This document shows positions 9,818 through 20,579 of a DNA stretch of 64,000 nucleotides, piece after piece (positions within the stretch are counted from its first letter, which is position 1; the number at the start of each line of letters is the position of its first letter). A model generated the notes under the pieces. The model had not been told where the DNA came from, did no database searches, and saw nothing but the letters and a program-made list of their open reading frames with translations. The stretch comes from Pseudomonadota bacterium (GTDB lineage Bacteria > Desulfobacterota > SM23-61): NCBI GenBank assembly GCA_018819135.1, contig JAHJQK010000022.1, positions 1 to 64,000 of the forward strand, written 5' to 3'. Made by a program: the position numbers and the translations under genes.

Positions 9818-11206
9818 ATGGAACTGCAAGGGAAAAAAGTTCTGGTTGTAGGCTTAGCCCGCACCGGTATTGCCGCTGCCCGTTTTTTGGCCCGTCAAGG
9901 CGTTAGGCTGAAAATTTCGGAGGCCAAACCGGCCCAAGAAATCGAGGCGGCCCGGAAAGCCCTACAAGATCTTCCGGTTGAATGGGAGTTGGGCGGGCAC
10001 ACCATCCAATTCTTCGGGGAAGAGGATCTCATCGTGGTCAGTCCGGGTGTGCCCATGGATATTGAGCCGCTGGTGCAAGCCCGGGCCAATGGAATTCCGG
10101 TAATCAGCGAAATGGAGTTGGCTTTCAAGTTCTTACGCCGGCCGTTGATCGGCATCACGGGTACCAACGGAAAAACGACGACTACCACTTTGATTGGCGA
10201 AATGCTCCGGGCCAGCGGAAGGAAGGCCTTCGTGGGTGGCAATATCGGCAATCCCCTCATTGAGTATGTGGGCGGTCCTCAAGAGGAAGAATGGGTAGTG
10301 GCGGAAATCAGTAGCTTCCAACTGGAAGGAATCGTGGATTTTCGGCCGCAGATCAGCATCCTCTTGAATATTACCGAGGACCATCTGGATCGATACCCCA
10401 ATTTCCAGGAGTACATCCGGGCCAAAGGAAAAATTCTCCAAAACCAGGGGAAAGACGACTACACTTTGCTCAACGCTGATGATCCGCTTACTTTCCAGTT
10501 CGCCCACCGGGTAGAGTCGCAAGTGATTCTTTTCAGTTCCCAGAGGGCAGTACCCGTAGGTTGTTTTTTGGAGAAAGGAGCCATTTTTTTCCAGGGCGGA
10601 GATGGGAAAAAAGAAAGATTTGGGTTGGAGCGTTTGAAAATCCGGGGGGCCCACAATTTGGAAAACATAATGGCAGCGGTTGCGGCGGGCAAAATTTGTG
10701 GCTGCCCGTCGGAAGTTTTGCAGAAGGTGATGGAGGAATTTCCCGGACTGGAGCACCGGTTGGAATGGGTGCAGGATATTGACGGAGTAAGTTTTTTTAA
10801 CGATTCTAAGGGCACAAACGTAGGTTCCGTGGTGAAATCCTTGATGAGTTTCCGGGAGCCCGTCTTGCTGATCGCCGGAGGAAAGGACAAAGGCGGAGAT
10901 TATAGCCCGCTGAAAAACATGATTGTAACCCAAGTAAAAGGAATGGCCCTGATCGGGGAAGCCCAAGAAAGGATGGAGGAAGCGTTGGGGGGGCTCACGG
11001 AAACAGTCCAATTGGGTACCCTGGAGGAAGCTGTACACTGGGCATCTTCCAAGGCTTCTCCAGGCGATGTCGTTCTTCTTTCCCCCGCCTGTTCGAGCTT
11101 TGACATGTTCGAGAACTATCAAGAGCGCGGGAAGCGTTTTAAAACCATCGTTCAGGAATTGAGTAAAAATTCACCGGGGAAGAAAGCTCTTGCCCATGGG
11201 CTCTGA
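9818..11206 (+). CDS. murD: UDP-N-acetylmuramoylalanine--D-glutamate ligase
   Basis: VVGLARTGIAAARFLARQG, ITGTNGKTTTTTLIGEML, FNDSKGTN, LLSPACSSFDMFENYQERGKRF; ATG at 9818 likely start. Confidence 0.96.
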   Translation: MELQGKKVLVVGLARTGIAAARFLARQGVRLKISEAKPAQEIEAARKALQDLPVEWELGGHTIQFFGEEDLIVVSPGVPMDIEPLVQARANGIPVISEMELAFKFLRRPLIGITGTNGKTTTTTLIGEMLRASGRKAFVGGNIGNPLIEYVGGPQEEEWVVAEISSFQLEGIVDFRPQISILLNITEDHLDRYPNFQEYIRAKGKILQNQGKDDYTLLNADDPLTFQFAHRVESQVILFSSQRAVPVGCFLEKGAIFFQGGDGKKERFGLERLKIRGAHNLENIMAAVAAGKICGCPSEVLQKVMEEFPGLEHRLEWVQDIDGVSFFNDSKGTNVGSVVKSLMSFREPVLLIAGGKDKGGDYSPLKNMIVTQVKGMALIGEAQERMEEALGGLTETVQLGTLEEAVHWASSKASPGDVVLLSPACSSFDMFENYQERGKRFKTIVQELSKNSPGKKALAHGL

Positions 11207-12362
11207 ACAAAGATCCGATATCCTTCTTCTTGTTACCGTGATGGCCTTGGTGGGGTTGGGGATCGTCATGGTCTATAGCGCCAGCTTCGCAGTCGCCGGC
11301 CAGCGGTTAGGAGATTCCTATCATTTCTTGAAGAAGCAAGCCGTGGCCGCGGCCTTGGGAATTCCTTTGATGTTTTTATTGGCGAAGATGAATTACCGGC
11401 GCTGGCAAATTTTAGCCCTTCCCCTTTTACTGCTGAGCCTGGTGCTCTTGGGGATTCTGATACTGCCAGGTTGGCGCCATGAAGTGGGGGGATCGGCCCG
11501 CTGGTTAAAATTCTCTTTCCTGTCTTTTCAGCCGTCGGAACTGGCTAAACTTGCCCTGGTTATTTATCTGGCGCACTCCTTGGCCAGGAAAGAAGGGAGG
11601 ATGAAGAGCTTTAGCGCGGGTTTCCTCCCCTACGTGATTGTACTGGGAATTTTTTTCGTCTTGGTTCTTAAACAACCCGACTTTGGAACCGGAATTGTCT
11701 TTGCAGCCTTGGTTTTTATCATGCTCTTTGTGGCGGGAACCCGGCTTCTTTTTATGGGGTCCACCCTCCTGGCAGCTCTGCCGGCTTTACTTTTTTTAGC
11801 CTTGCGGGCGGATTACCGCAAAGAGAGGCTCCTTACCTTTTTGAATCCCTGGAGTGATCCGGGAAATGCCGGCTTCCAGATTATTCAGTCCTTTCTGGCT
11901 TTCGGTGCCGGAAAAATTTTCGGGGTTGGGCTCGGTGACGGCAAGCAAAAACTCTTCTACCTTCCGGAAGTTCATACCGATTTCATCCTGGCCGTAATCG
12001 GGGAAGAGCTGGGTCTGCTGGGTATGACCGTGGTCATCATCCTTTTTGCTTTATTAATCATTCGTGGTTTTCAGATTTGTTGGCGGGCTTCCGACCTTTT
12101 CGGGGCCTATTTGGCCTTGGGAATCGCCACCCTGATAGCGGTTCAAACCCTCCTCAACATGGGAGTTGTCATGGGGTTGCTGCCGACGAAGGGGTCGACG
12201 CTTCCCTTCATTAGTTATGGGGGAACATCATTGATCATCAATTTAGTGGCCGTAGGAATTCTTCTGAATATTTCTTCGCGCGCTGTGAGAGTTGCCAATG
12301 AAAATCATGATCGCCGGAGGGGGAACGGGAGGGCACCTCTTCCCGGCCCTGGCCGTGGCTGA
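11190..12362 (+). CDS. ftsW: Peptidoglycan glycosyltransferase FtsW
   Basis: SEDS-family protein with multiple TM; FQPSELAKLALVIYLA; GLLPTKGSTLPFISYGGTSLI. Confidence 0.95.
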   Translation: MPMGSEQRSDILLLVTVMALVGLGIVMVYSASFAVAGQRLGDSYHFLKKQAVAAALGIPLMFLLAKMNYRRWQILALPLLLLSLVLLGILILPGWRHEVGGSARWLKFSFLSFQPSELAKLALVIYLAHSLARKEGRMKSFSAGFLPYVIVLGIFFVLVLKQPDFGTGIVFAALVFIMLFVAGTRLLFMGSTLLAALPALLFLALRADYRKERLLTFLNPWSDPGNAGFQIIQSFLAFGAGKIFGVGLGDGKQKLFYLPEVHTDFILAVIGEELGLLGMTVVIILFALLIIRGFQICWRASDLFGAYLALGIATLIAVQTLLNMGVVMGLLPTKGSTLPFISYGGTSLIINLVAVGILLNISSRAVRVANENHDRRRGNGRAPLPGPGRG

Positions 12363-13383
12363 AGCTTTTAAAGATCGAGAACGGCATAATGAAATTCTCT
12401 TGGTAGGAAGTCGCCGAGGGTTGGAGGCCAGTATTGTGGCGCGGGAAGGTTATCTGCTGGAAACCATCGCCGTGGCCGGGGTAAAGGGAAAATCGGTCTG
12501 GGAGAAATTTCGGAGCCTGATGGCTGCTCCCAAGAGCCTGCTCCAATCCTGGAGTTTGCTTCGTTCCTGCAAACCTGATATTGTTTTGGGCGTGGGGGGG
12601 TATGCCTCGGGGCCAGTGGTTTTGACCGCTTGGGCCTTGGGATATCATACCGCCATCCACGAGCAGAATAGTTTTCCCGGACTCAGCAACCGGATTCTGG
12701 GCCGGTTTGTGGATCGAATCTTTGTTTCTTTCGCGGATTCTGCCCGGCACTTTTCCCGGGGCAAGACCTTTCTGACCGGCAATCCGGTGAGGGGCATGAT
12801 TCGCTCGCCGGGGATTCGGCAGGAACGTAAACCGGCGGCCAAATTCACCATTTTTATTTTTGGGGGAAGTCAGGGTGCACACCATCTGAACCAGGCCATG
12901 AAGGAAGCGTTGATTTATTTGCGGGAGTGGAAGGAAAGATTACACATCATTCATCAGACCGGCCAGAAAGATTATCAGGAAGTACAGGAAGCTTACCAAC
13001 GGGAAGCGTTCGCTGCGGAAGTTTATCCTTTCATCCACGCCATGGATCGAGCCTATGCTCTGGCCGATTTGGTTTTGTGCCGGGCCGGAGCCACCACCCT
13101 TTTTGAATTGATGACCACAGGGCTGCCGGCCATTTTGGTGCCCTACCCGCACGCGGCTAATGATCACCAGACGCTCAATGCCAAGACCATGGTGGATGCC
13201 GGTGCCGCCGTGCTCGTAACCAATGGAGACCTGACCGGCGTCCATTTGAGCAGAATCCTGAAGGAGCTCATCGCCGATCCTCCCCGCATGAAAAAGATGG
13301 GAGAGCGGGCCGCCGCCTTAGCCCAACCCGATGCGGCGCAAAAGATTGTTACCCTTTGTTATGAAATGGTGGGTAATGGATAA
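12298..13383 (+). CDS. murG: UDP-N-acetylglucosamine--N-acetylmuramyl-(pentapeptide) pyrophosphoryl-undecaprenol N-acetylglucosamine transferase
   Basis: [45 protein letters not shown]; overlaps the end of ftsW. Confidence 0.96.
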   Translation: MKIMIAGGGTGGHLFPALAVAEAFKDRERHNEILLVGSRRGLEASIVAREGYLLETIAVAGVKGKSVWEKFRSLMAAPKSLLQSWSLLRSCKPDIVLGVGGYASGPVVLTAWALGYHTAIHEQNSFPGLSNRILGRFVDRIFVSFADSARHFSRGKTFLTGNPVRGMIRSPGIRQERKPAAKFTIFIFGGSQGAHHLNQAMKEALIYLREWKERLHIIHQTGQKDYQEVQEAYQREAFAAEVYPFIHAMDRAYALADLVLCRAGATTLFELMTTGLPAILVPYPHAANDHQTLNAKTMVDAGAAVLVTNGDLTGVHLSRILKELIADPPRMKKMGERAAALAQPDAAQKIVTLCYEMVGNG

Positions 13384-14797
13384 AAATACCTTGGGCATGA
13401 AACGCAGGATCCGTCGGGTGCATTTTGTGGGCATCGGCGGAATCGGCATGAGCGGGATTGCCGAGGTTCTGCTCAATCTCGGCTACCGGGTTTCGGGTTC
13501 AGACCTGGTGGAGTCAGATACCATTTTGCGTCTGCAACGGCTGGGGGCAGAAGTTGTTATTGGCCATCGATCGGAAAACCTGAAAGATGCAGATGTCGTG
13601 GTAATTTCTTCGGCAGTACGGAAGGATAATCCCGAAGTGATCACAGCTCATGAACGCATCATCCCCGTGATTCCTCGAGCTGAAATGCTGGCGGAGCTGA
13701 TGCGCATGAAATACGGTGTGGCCATCGCTGGGACCCATGGCAAAACGACCACCACCTCCATGATTGCTACCGTCTTGGCCCATGGAGGCCTCGATCCCAC
13801 GGCGGTGATCGGGGGCCAGCTGAACATCTTTGGTTCTAACGCCAAATTAGGACAGGGAGAGCTCTTAGTGGCTGAAGCCGATGAAAGCGACGGTTCATTT
13901 TTAAAGCTTTCGCCGACGATCGCCGTGGTGACCAACATCGACCCGGAACACCTGGACCATTACCGCAACCTTGAAGAAATCCAAAAGGCTTTCTTGGAAT
14001 TCATCAACAAAGTCCCTTTCTACGGGCTGGCCATACTCTGCATAGATCAGGAAAACGTCCAGGCCTTGATCCCTCAGGTACAGAAGCGGTATGTGACTTA
14101 TGGTATGAGTAGCCAGGCGAACTTCCGCGCAGCCGATATATCCTATCATGGGTTGGCTACCTCCTTTCGGGTTTTCGCCAACGAGAGGGAATTGGGGCAG
14201 ATCTCCATTCAGATGCCCGGATTGCACAGCGTTTACAATGCTTTGGCCACCATCGCCACCGCCTCGGAGCTGGATTTAAACTTTGAGGTCATACAACAGG
14301 CCTTGGGTTCATTCAGCGGGGTGCAAAGAAGGTTTCAGATTAAAGGAGAATGGGATGGGGTGATGGTGGTGGATGATTATGGGCATCATCCCACGGAGAT
14401 CAAGGCGACGCTGAGTGCGGCCAAAAGCGGGTGGGAGCGGCGAACCGTGGTTGTTTTCCAGCCCCATCGTTACTCCCGCACCCGGGACCTGTTCAAGGAA
14501 TTTTTAACCGCCTTTAATCAGGCCGATGTCCTTTTCCTGACCGGGATCTATCCCGCCGGGGAAGATCCTATCCCGGGAGTGAATGTCCAGGGGCTTTACG
14601 AGGGGATCAAAGGACATGGACACAAGGATGTGACCTTAGTTTTAGATAAAAGCACAATTCTCGATCGGCTGCTGCCCAGATTAAGAACTGGAGATATAGT
14701 CTTTACGCTGGGGGCAGGGGATGTTTGGAAAACTGGCGAAGCGTTGATCAAACAACTAAAAAGAGGCGTAAGGCGCAAGGCGCAGAAAGAAAAATAG
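13376..14797 (+). CDS. murC: UDP-N-acetylmuramate--L-alanine ligase
   Basis: [53 protein letters not shown] overlap with murG stop. Confidence 0.96.
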   Translation: MDKNTLGMKRRIRRVHFVGIGGIGMSGIAEVLLNLGYRVSGSDLVESDTILRLQRLGAEVVIGHRSENLKDADVVVISSAVRKDNPEVITAHERIIPVIPRAEMLAELMRMKYGVAIAGTHGKTTTTSMIATVLAHGGLDPTAVIGGQLNIFGSNAKLGQGELLVAEADESDGSFLKLSPTIAVVTNIDPEHLDHYRNLEEIQKAFLEFINKVPFYGLAILCIDQENVQALIPQVQKRYVTYGMSSQANFRAADISYHGLATSFRVFANERELGQISIQMPGLHSVYNALATIATASELDLNFEVIQQALGSFSGVQRRFQIKGEWDGVMVVDDYGHHPTEIKATLSAAKSGWERRTVVVFQPHRYSRTRDLFKEFLTAFNQADVLFLTGIYPAGEDPIPGVNVQGLYEGIKGHGHKDVTLVLDKSTILDRLLPRLRTGDIVFTLGAGDVWKTGEALIKQLKRGVRRKAQKEK

Positions 14798-14881
14798 GGT
14801 ATAGGGGGTTGGGTGTAGGGATGGAAAGCAAGAAAAACAAATACAAAACGCTATGCGCTATGCGTATTTCTTAGAGGCTTA

Positions 14882-15802
14882 GTGTTGATGTCTGATCTTT
14901 TGCCATTGTCAGGAATGATTAAAGGAGAAATCCTGGCCTCGGTTCCCATGTCCGATTACACCTCTTTTCGGGTTGGGGGGCGAGTTGATTATTTGGCCTT
15001 CCCTTCCGATATCCAAGACCTGCAGAAAATTTTGGGCTGGTGTAAGCAACGAGGAGTCCGTTACTTCGTCCTTGGAAACGGGACCAATCTTTTGGTACGG
15101 GATGGGGGAGTTCGGGGCATGGCGATCTCTTTATCGCGGGGATTCCTGTGCCTGGAGGAAGTAGGAGGAGGTCCGGAGGAAAACCTGATCTTGGCCGAAG
15201 CCGGTGGGCCCTTAGGCAAGCTCGTCGAATTTTCTTCAGAGAAGGGGCTGGCCGGGATGGAATTTGCCGCCGGAATTCCTGGAACGGTGGGCGGAGCTAT
15301 CTTCATGAATGCGGGGGCATTCAAGGAGGAAATGAAAGGGGTTCTTCATTCGGTGCGCTTGATGGATCCGGAAGGGAATATAGCGGAGAAAGGAAAAAAT
15401 CAATTAAGATTTTCCTACCGTTCATTGGAGGTGGAAAAGGGAGCAGTTATTCTCGGGGCTCAATTTCGCTTACGTCCCGAAAATGGTCAGAAGGTTAAGG
15501 CCAAGGTGGAGGAAAATATCCGGTGGCGGAGGGCAAAACAGCCCTGGGACCTCCCCAGTGCCGGGTCGGTATTCAAGAACCCTGTCCAGGGACCCGCGGG
15601 TCGATTCGTCGAAGAAGCGGGTCTGAAGGGGAGCCGCATTGGCGATGCGCAAGTCTCTGAGCAACACGCCAATTTCATCGTCAACCGCGGGAAAGCTCGC
15701 GCCCGGGATATCTTAGCCCTGGTTGAAATCATCCGGGAAAAAGTTTTTAAAGAAAAGGGGGTGTGGTTAGAGACGGAGATTCAGGTGGTCGGGGAAGATT
15801 GA
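14882..15802 (+). CDS. murB: UDP-N-acetylenolpyruvoylglucosamine reductase
   Basis: DYTSFRVGG, LGNGTNLLVRDGG, GIPGTVGGAIFMNAGAF, PSAGSVFKNP, HANFIVN motifs. Confidence 0.95.
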   Translation: MLMSDLLPLSGMIKGEILASVPMSDYTSFRVGGRVDYLAFPSDIQDLQKILGWCKQRGVRYFVLGNGTNLLVRDGGVRGMAISLSRGFLCLEEVGGGPEENLILAEAGGPLGKLVEFSSEKGLAGMEFAAGIPGTVGGAIFMNAGAFKEEMKGVLHSVRLMDPEGNIAEKGKNQLRFSYRSLEVEKGAVILGAQFRLRPENGQKVKAKVEENIRWRRAKQPWDLPSAGSVFKNPVQGPAGRFVEEAGLKGSRIGDAQVSEQHANFIVNRGKARARDILALVEIIREKVFKEKGVWLETEIQVVGED

Positions 15803-15833
15803 AGAAAAAAATCAAGTTTCGAGTTTTAAGTTC

Positions 15834-15946
15834 ATTGTATAGGAAATTGCTTTTGGACACAGATGAACACAGATTTTAAAGATATTCAATGCCAAAAATA
15901 CAGAAAATAGTTATCTGCGTTTATCCGTGGAAATCTGTGTCCAAAT
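15834..15946. repeat. Dispersed intergenic repeat, family R1
   Basis: ATTGTATAGGAAATTGCTTTTGGACACAGATGAACACAGATTTT...CAGAAAATAGTTATCTGCGTTTATCCGTGGAAATCTGTGTCC; terminal inverted GGACACAGAT/ATCTGTGTCC. Confidence 0.85.
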
Positions 15947-16050
15947 TAATACAAACGTCTTAAATGAAGTTACATTACCCCCACCCTAACCCTCCCCCCT
16001 TGAGGGGGAGGGAGGGGTGGGGGGGAAAATGATTTATTTCGTTTGTATTA
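15947..16050. repeat. MITE-like palindromic element with TAATACAAACG / CGTTTGTATTA ends
   Basis: 11-bp perfect terminal inverted repeats around a C/G-rich hairpin (CCCCCACCCTAACCCTCCCCCCTTGAGGGGGAGGGAGGGGTGGGGGG). Confidence 0.65.
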
Positions 16051-16088
16051 GTTTATTTTAACTTTAGTTCACTTTAGGCACTCATCCG

Positions 16089-17054
16089 ATGGGGAAGCGG
16101 GAAGAATTCAAGGGAAAACGTATCGGGGTGCTCATGGGAGGGATGTCGGCAGAGAGGGAAGTTTCCTTGATGTCTGGAAACGCCATTTGCCAGACCTTGC
16201 AGGAGTTGGGATATAATGCCTGGCCCATTGAGGCTGATCAGCAGTTGGCCCAGCATTTAGTGGAGAAAAAAATCGACGTAGCTTTCATCGGACTGCACGG
16301 GCGACTGGGGGAAGATGGTTCAGTCCAGGGGCTTTTAGAGATGATGCGCATTCCTTATACGGGTTCAGGGGTTTTGGCCAGCGCGCTTTCCATGAACAAG
16401 GTGGTTTCCCGGCAGATTTTCATGCTTCATAGTCTGCCTGTACCCCGGCATAGGGTCGTGGCCATAGGGGGATGGAAAAAATTCGATCTTACCAGCCTTC
16501 CCTTTTCTCTGCCCATCGTAGTCAAACCGTCCCAGGAAGGTTCCAGTGTGGGGGTGGCGATCGTCTCCGAGGAAGAAGAGATCCCCAGGGCGATGGAAAA
16601 GGCCTTTGGTTTCGGCTCCGAGATATTGATAGAAGAATATATCAAAGGGCGAGAGATTGAGGTTGGGATCTTGGATGATGCCCCCCTGGGGGCGATAGAA
16701 ATCGTCCCCAAGGTGGAATTCTATAGCTATGAAGCCAAGTATACGGAAGGGTTGGCCGAGCATTTGCTTCCAGCACCGCTGCCGAAGGCCGATTACGTTC
16801 AGGCTTTGCATTTAGGGCTGGAGGCTCACCGTTTGTTAGGCTGTGAGGGGGCCACACGGGTAGACATGTTGTACCGGGAGGAGACCGGCGATTCCGGCCG
16901 ATTTTTTATCTTGGAAGTGAACACCTTACCCGGAATGACCGGCTTGAGCATCCTGCCGGAGATCGCCAGGGGGGCGGGGGTCGACTTCCCGAATTTGGTG
17001 GAGCGAATCCTCCTGGGGGCACGATTGAAAATTCCGGTAAAAAGGCTGAAATGA
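16089..17054 (+). CDS. ddl: D-alanine--D-alanine ligase
   Basis: ATP-grasp; GVLMGGMSAEREVSLMSG, VKPSQEGSSVGV, EVNTLPGMT. Confidence 0.95.
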   Translation: MGKREEFKGKRIGVLMGGMSAEREVSLMSGNAICQTLQELGYNAWPIEADQQLAQHLVEKKIDVAFIGLHGRLGEDGSVQGLLEMMRIPYTGSGVLASALSMNKVVSRQIFMLHSLPVPRHRVVAIGGWKKFDLTSLPFSLPIVVKPSQEGSSVGVAIVSEEEEIPRAMEKAFGFGSEILIEEYIKGREIEVGILDDAPLGAIEIVPKVEFYSYEAKYTEGLAEHLLPAPLPKADYVQALHLGLEAHRLLGCEGATRVDMLYREETGDSGRFFILEVNTLPGMTGLSILPEIARGAGVDFPNLVERILLGARLKIPVKRLK

Positions 17055-17088
17055 AAGATAGGCTGGAAGGCCTTGGAAAAGTGAAGGG

Positions 17089-17970
17089 ATGGCTGGCCAC
17101 AATCGAATCAGAGCAAAGCAGAAAATACGCCGATTCCAGGGGGAAAATACCGGCCAGCTCTGGGTCTGGGCCGGAAGAATCGGTAAGGCGGCTCTTAGCC
17201 TCATTATGTTGGCCAGCCTTACGATGCTGGGCTTCACGGCCTACCAGTATTTTCAGCGTACTGCGGGCCTGAAGGTAGGAGAAATCAAGATCATGGGTTG
17301 CGTGAACGTCACCGAAACCGAGTTGTTGAATCTATCCCGGATAGACTTCAGGGCCAGCCTGATGAACTTGGACTTAAAAGAAGTCAGCAATCGGTTGGCT
17401 CGGCACCCCTGGGTGGAAAAGGCCACCGTGCGACGAGATTGGTCCAGAATGGCTTTGATTATCGAAGTTCAAGAAAGAGTCCCCCTGGCCCTTATCCTCT
17501 TGAATGACCTATACCTGCTCGACCGCCACGGGGAAGTTTTTAAAAAAGCAGGGCCCAAAGACCGGATAGATTTACCGGTTTTCACGGGGCTGCAATACCG
17601 AGAGGTTAGAGCCCGGGATAAAGAAGCTATGAGCTTGATCCTCCAGGGATTGGAACTTCTGGAATTGCTCGGGAAACGGAAAGTCTTGACCCTCCGGCAA
17701 GTTTCCGAAATCCACCTCAGCAAAAAAGACGGGCTCACGCTTTTTACCTTAGATAAAGGAATGCTTATCCGCCTGGGTTCGGGAAAGCTTTCTGAAAAAA
17801 TAAGTCTCCTGGAAAAGGTTTTACCGGACTTACAGCAGAGATCCAAGGATGTGGAGTACGTGGATCTTAATTATCCCCGGAAAGTCGTGGTTAAAATGAA
17901 AGAGCGGGAAAAAGAGAAGGAAAAGGAAGCGGTGAACAGATCCTGGCGAAGGGGGACCCCCCATGGGTAA
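17089..17970 (+). CDS. ftsQ: Cell division protein FtsQ (POTRA)
   Basis: Single TM plus POTRA-like GLKVGEIKIMGCVNVTETELLNL; position between ddl and ftsA. Confidence 0.88.
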   Translation: MAGHNRIRAKQKIRRFQGENTGQLWVWAGRIGKAALSLIMLASLTMLGFTAYQYFQRTAGLKVGEIKIMGCVNVTETELLNLSRIDFRASLMNLDLKEVSNRLARHPWVEKATVRRDWSRMALIIEVQERVPLALILLNDLYLLDRHGEVFKKAGPKDRIDLPVFTGLQYREVRARDKEAMSLILQGLELLELLGKRKVLTLRQVSEIHLSKKDGLTLFTLDKGMLIRLGSGKLSEKISLLEKVLPDLQQRSKDVEYVDLNYPRKVVVKMKEREKEKEKEAVNRSWRRGTPHG

Positions 17971-19198
17971 GAAAGGCAAGAGGGAAAATATTGTTGTCGG
18001 CTTAGACATAGGCACCACGAAGATCTGCGCCATCGTGGCGGAAGTGAGCGATGGGGGTGTGGACATCGCGGGCATCGGCACCCACCCTTCCAAAGGGCTG
18101 CGCAAAGGGGTGGTGATCAACATTGATGCCACAGTGGAGTCGATCCGCAAAGCCGTGGAAGAAGCGGAGTTGATGGCTGGGGTGGAGATCAATTCGGTTT
18201 ATTGCGGGATCGCGGGTAGCCATATCCGGGGATTGAACAGCCATGGGATCGTGGCCGTCAAAAATCGGGAAGTTTCGGAAAGCGATATGAAACGGGTCAT
18301 CGACGCGGCCCGGGCCGTGGCCATCCCCATGGATCGAGAAATCATCCATGTCCTGCCCCAGGAGTTCATCGTGGACGAACAGGATGGAATTATGGAACCC
18401 TTGGGGATGTCCGGCGTGCGTTTGGAAGCCAAGGTGCATATCGTCACCGGCGCCGTGACCTCGGCTCAAAATATCATTCGCTGCTGCAACCGGACAGGCC
18501 TGGAGGTGAATGACATCGTTTTGGGACAGTTGGCCGCCAGCGAAGCGGTACTCATTCCGGATGAAAAAGAGCTGGGGGTCGCTCTGGCGGATATCGGCGG
18601 GGGGACCACGGATTTAGTTGTTTTCTCCCAGGGAGCGGTCCGGCAGACCGCCGTTTTCGGCCTGGGAGGCAACCACTTGACCAATGACATCGCAGTGGGC
18701 CTGCGGACGCCGCTGGTGGAGTCAGAAAAGATCAAAACAAAATATGGTTGCGCTCTGACTTCCATGGTGAAAAAGGAGGAAATGATCGAAGTCCCCAGCG
18801 TGGGGGGTAGGCGGGCACGAGTGCTATCCAGGCAGATTTTAGCCGAAATCATCGAGCCGAGGATGGAGGAAATTTTTACGCTGGTCCATCGGGAAATCCT
18901 CAAGTCCGGCTATGAAAACCTCATTCCCTCAGGGGTGGTGCTCACGGGAGGAACGGCCTCCTTGGAAGGATTGCCGGAACTCGTTGAACAGATTTTTAAC
19001 CTTCCGGTTCGCCGGGGATATCCCTCGGGAATCGGAGGGCTGATGGATGTAGTGAACAATCCCATGTATGCAACGGGCGTGGGTCTGGTTTTATACGGCC
19101 GACGCCATCGTTCCGAGGGGCGTTTCAAAAGCAGCGACCGCAATCTTTTTGGAAAAGTAGCCCAGCGCATGAAACGCTGGTTCAGCGATTTTTTTTAA
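17963..19198 (+). CDS. ftsA: Cell division protein FtsA
   Basis: VVGLDIGTTKICAIVAE, ADIGGGTTDLVVF, VVLTGGTASLEGL. Confidence 0.96.
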   Translation: MGKKGKRENIVVGLDIGTTKICAIVAEVSDGGVDIAGIGTHPSKGLRKGVVINIDATVESIRKAVEEAELMAGVEINSVYCGIAGSHIRGLNSHGIVAVKNREVSESDMKRVIDAARAVAIPMDREIIHVLPQEFIVDEQDGIMEPLGMSGVRLEAKVHIVTGAVTSAQNIIRCCNRTGLEVNDIVLGQLAASEAVLIPDEKELGVALADIGGGTTDLVVFSQGAVRQTAVFGLGGNHLTNDIAVGLRTPLVESEKIKTKYGCALTSMVKKEEMIEVPSVGGRRARVLSRQILAEIIEPRMEEIFTLVHREILKSGYENLIPSGVVLTGGTASLEGLPELVEQIFNLPVRRGYPSGIGGLMDVVNNPMYATGVGLVLYGRRHRSEGRFKSSDRNLFGKVAQRMKRWFSDFF

Positions 19199-19290
19199 AA
19201 GAATGATTCTGGCACTGCATTCTATACGTTCCCTGCGGTCTCAGTGGACTCTGCGGTGAGTGTATACAAGAAATTAAAGGAGGTGGGGGG

Positions 19291-20487
19291 ATGTTTGAAC
19301 TAGAAGAAAGCAAGAATACCGGGGCCAACTTGAAGGTAGTGGGAATCGGTGGCGGAGGGTGCAACGCCGTCAACACCATGATCCGATCCAACCTGAACGG
19401 GGTGGAATTCATCGGAGCCAACACCGATGCTCAGGCTTTGGCTGCGTGCCACGCGCCCATGAAAATTCAGTTGGGAGCGAAGTTGACCAAGGGTTTAGGG
19501 GCAGGGGCCAACCCGGAGATCGGTAAAAATGCTACTTTAGAAGATAGAGACCGAATCCGGGAGATCCTGACGAGTGCCGACATGGTCTTCATCACTGCCG
19601 GGTTAGGAGGGGGCACGGGAACAGGCGGGGGACCGATTCTCGCCTCCATCGCCAAAGAGGCAGGGGCGCTCACGGTCGCTGTGGTCACCAAACCGTTCCT
19701 GTTCGAAGGCAGAAAAAGGCAACGGCAAGCAGCAGAAGGTTTGAAGGAGTTGCGCAAATATGTGGATACGTTAATTACCATTCCCAACCAGCGATTGCTG
19801 AATATTGCCGGACGGGATATGTGCTTGCTGGAAACATTCCGCAAAGCGGATGAAGTTCTCCTGCAAGCGGTCAAGGGAATATCGGACCTCATTACAGTCC
19901 ACGGGTTGATAAACTTGGATTTTGCCGATGTGCGCACGGTCATGTCTGAAATGGGTCTGGCCTTGATGGGGACGGGGGCAGCGAGCGGAGAGAATCGTGC
20001 CATCGAAGCCGCCCAGCGGGCCATCTCCAGCCCCCTCTTGGAAGACATCACCATCGCTGGTGCACGGGGCATCTTGATCAATATTACCGGGGGGCCGGAC
20101 CTGACCCTCTATGAGGTGAACGAGGCATCTACCCTCGTGCAGGAAGAGGCCCACGAAGATGCCAACATCATATTCGGAGCCGTGATTGATGAGAACCTGA
20201 GGGAGGAGATGCGGGTTACGGTGATTGCCACCGGATTCGGGAAGGCCGACGAAGTTGAAGAGCGCATTCCCGAGTCTCGGACGGCCTCTCCTGAACCAGA
20301 GAAGATGGTAGTTAGCTTCAACCGCAAGGATAAGGAGAGCAACCGGGATATCCCGGCCTTCATTCGCCAGGAGAAGAGCGTCGAGAGCAAAGAAAAACCG
20401 ATTCGATCCTTTCGGGGCCGCATCCTATCCAATTTAATAGAGGATGAATACGATATCCCCACTTTTTTGAGAAAGCAAGCGGATTGA
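19291..20487 (+). CDS. ftsZ: Cell division protein FtsZ
   Basis: [29 protein letters not shown] tubulin signature; C-terminal [14 protein letters not shown] peptide. Confidence 0.97.
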   Translation: MFELEESKNTGANLKVVGIGGGGCNAVNTMIRSNLNGVEFIGANTDAQALAACHAPMKIQLGAKLTKGLGAGANPEIGKNATLEDRDRIREILTSADMVFITAGLGGGTGTGGGPILASIAKEAGALTVAVVTKPFLFEGRKRQRQAAEGLKELRKYVDTLITIPNQRLLNIAGRDMCLLETFRKADEVLLQAVKGISDLITVHGLINLDFADVRTVMSEMGLALMGTGAASGENRAIEAAQRAISSPLLEDITIAGARGILINITGGPDLTLYEVNEASTLVQEEAHEDANIIFGAVIDENLREEMRVTVIATGFGKADEVEERIPESRTASPEPEKMVVSFNRKDKESNRDIPAFIRQEKSVESKEKPIRSFRGRILSNLIEDEYDIPTFLRKQAD

Positions 20488-20579
20488 ATAAGCTGTCAGC
20501 AATCAGCGATCAGCGGTCGGGGAAAAAAACCGAGGCTGAAAGCGGACTGCTGATGGCTGAAGGCTCTCTTTGGTGAAGC

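Noticed and set aside
10133-11122. 329-aa minus-strand ORF antisense to murD
   Set aside because: No domain motifs; murD on the plus strand is unambiguous.
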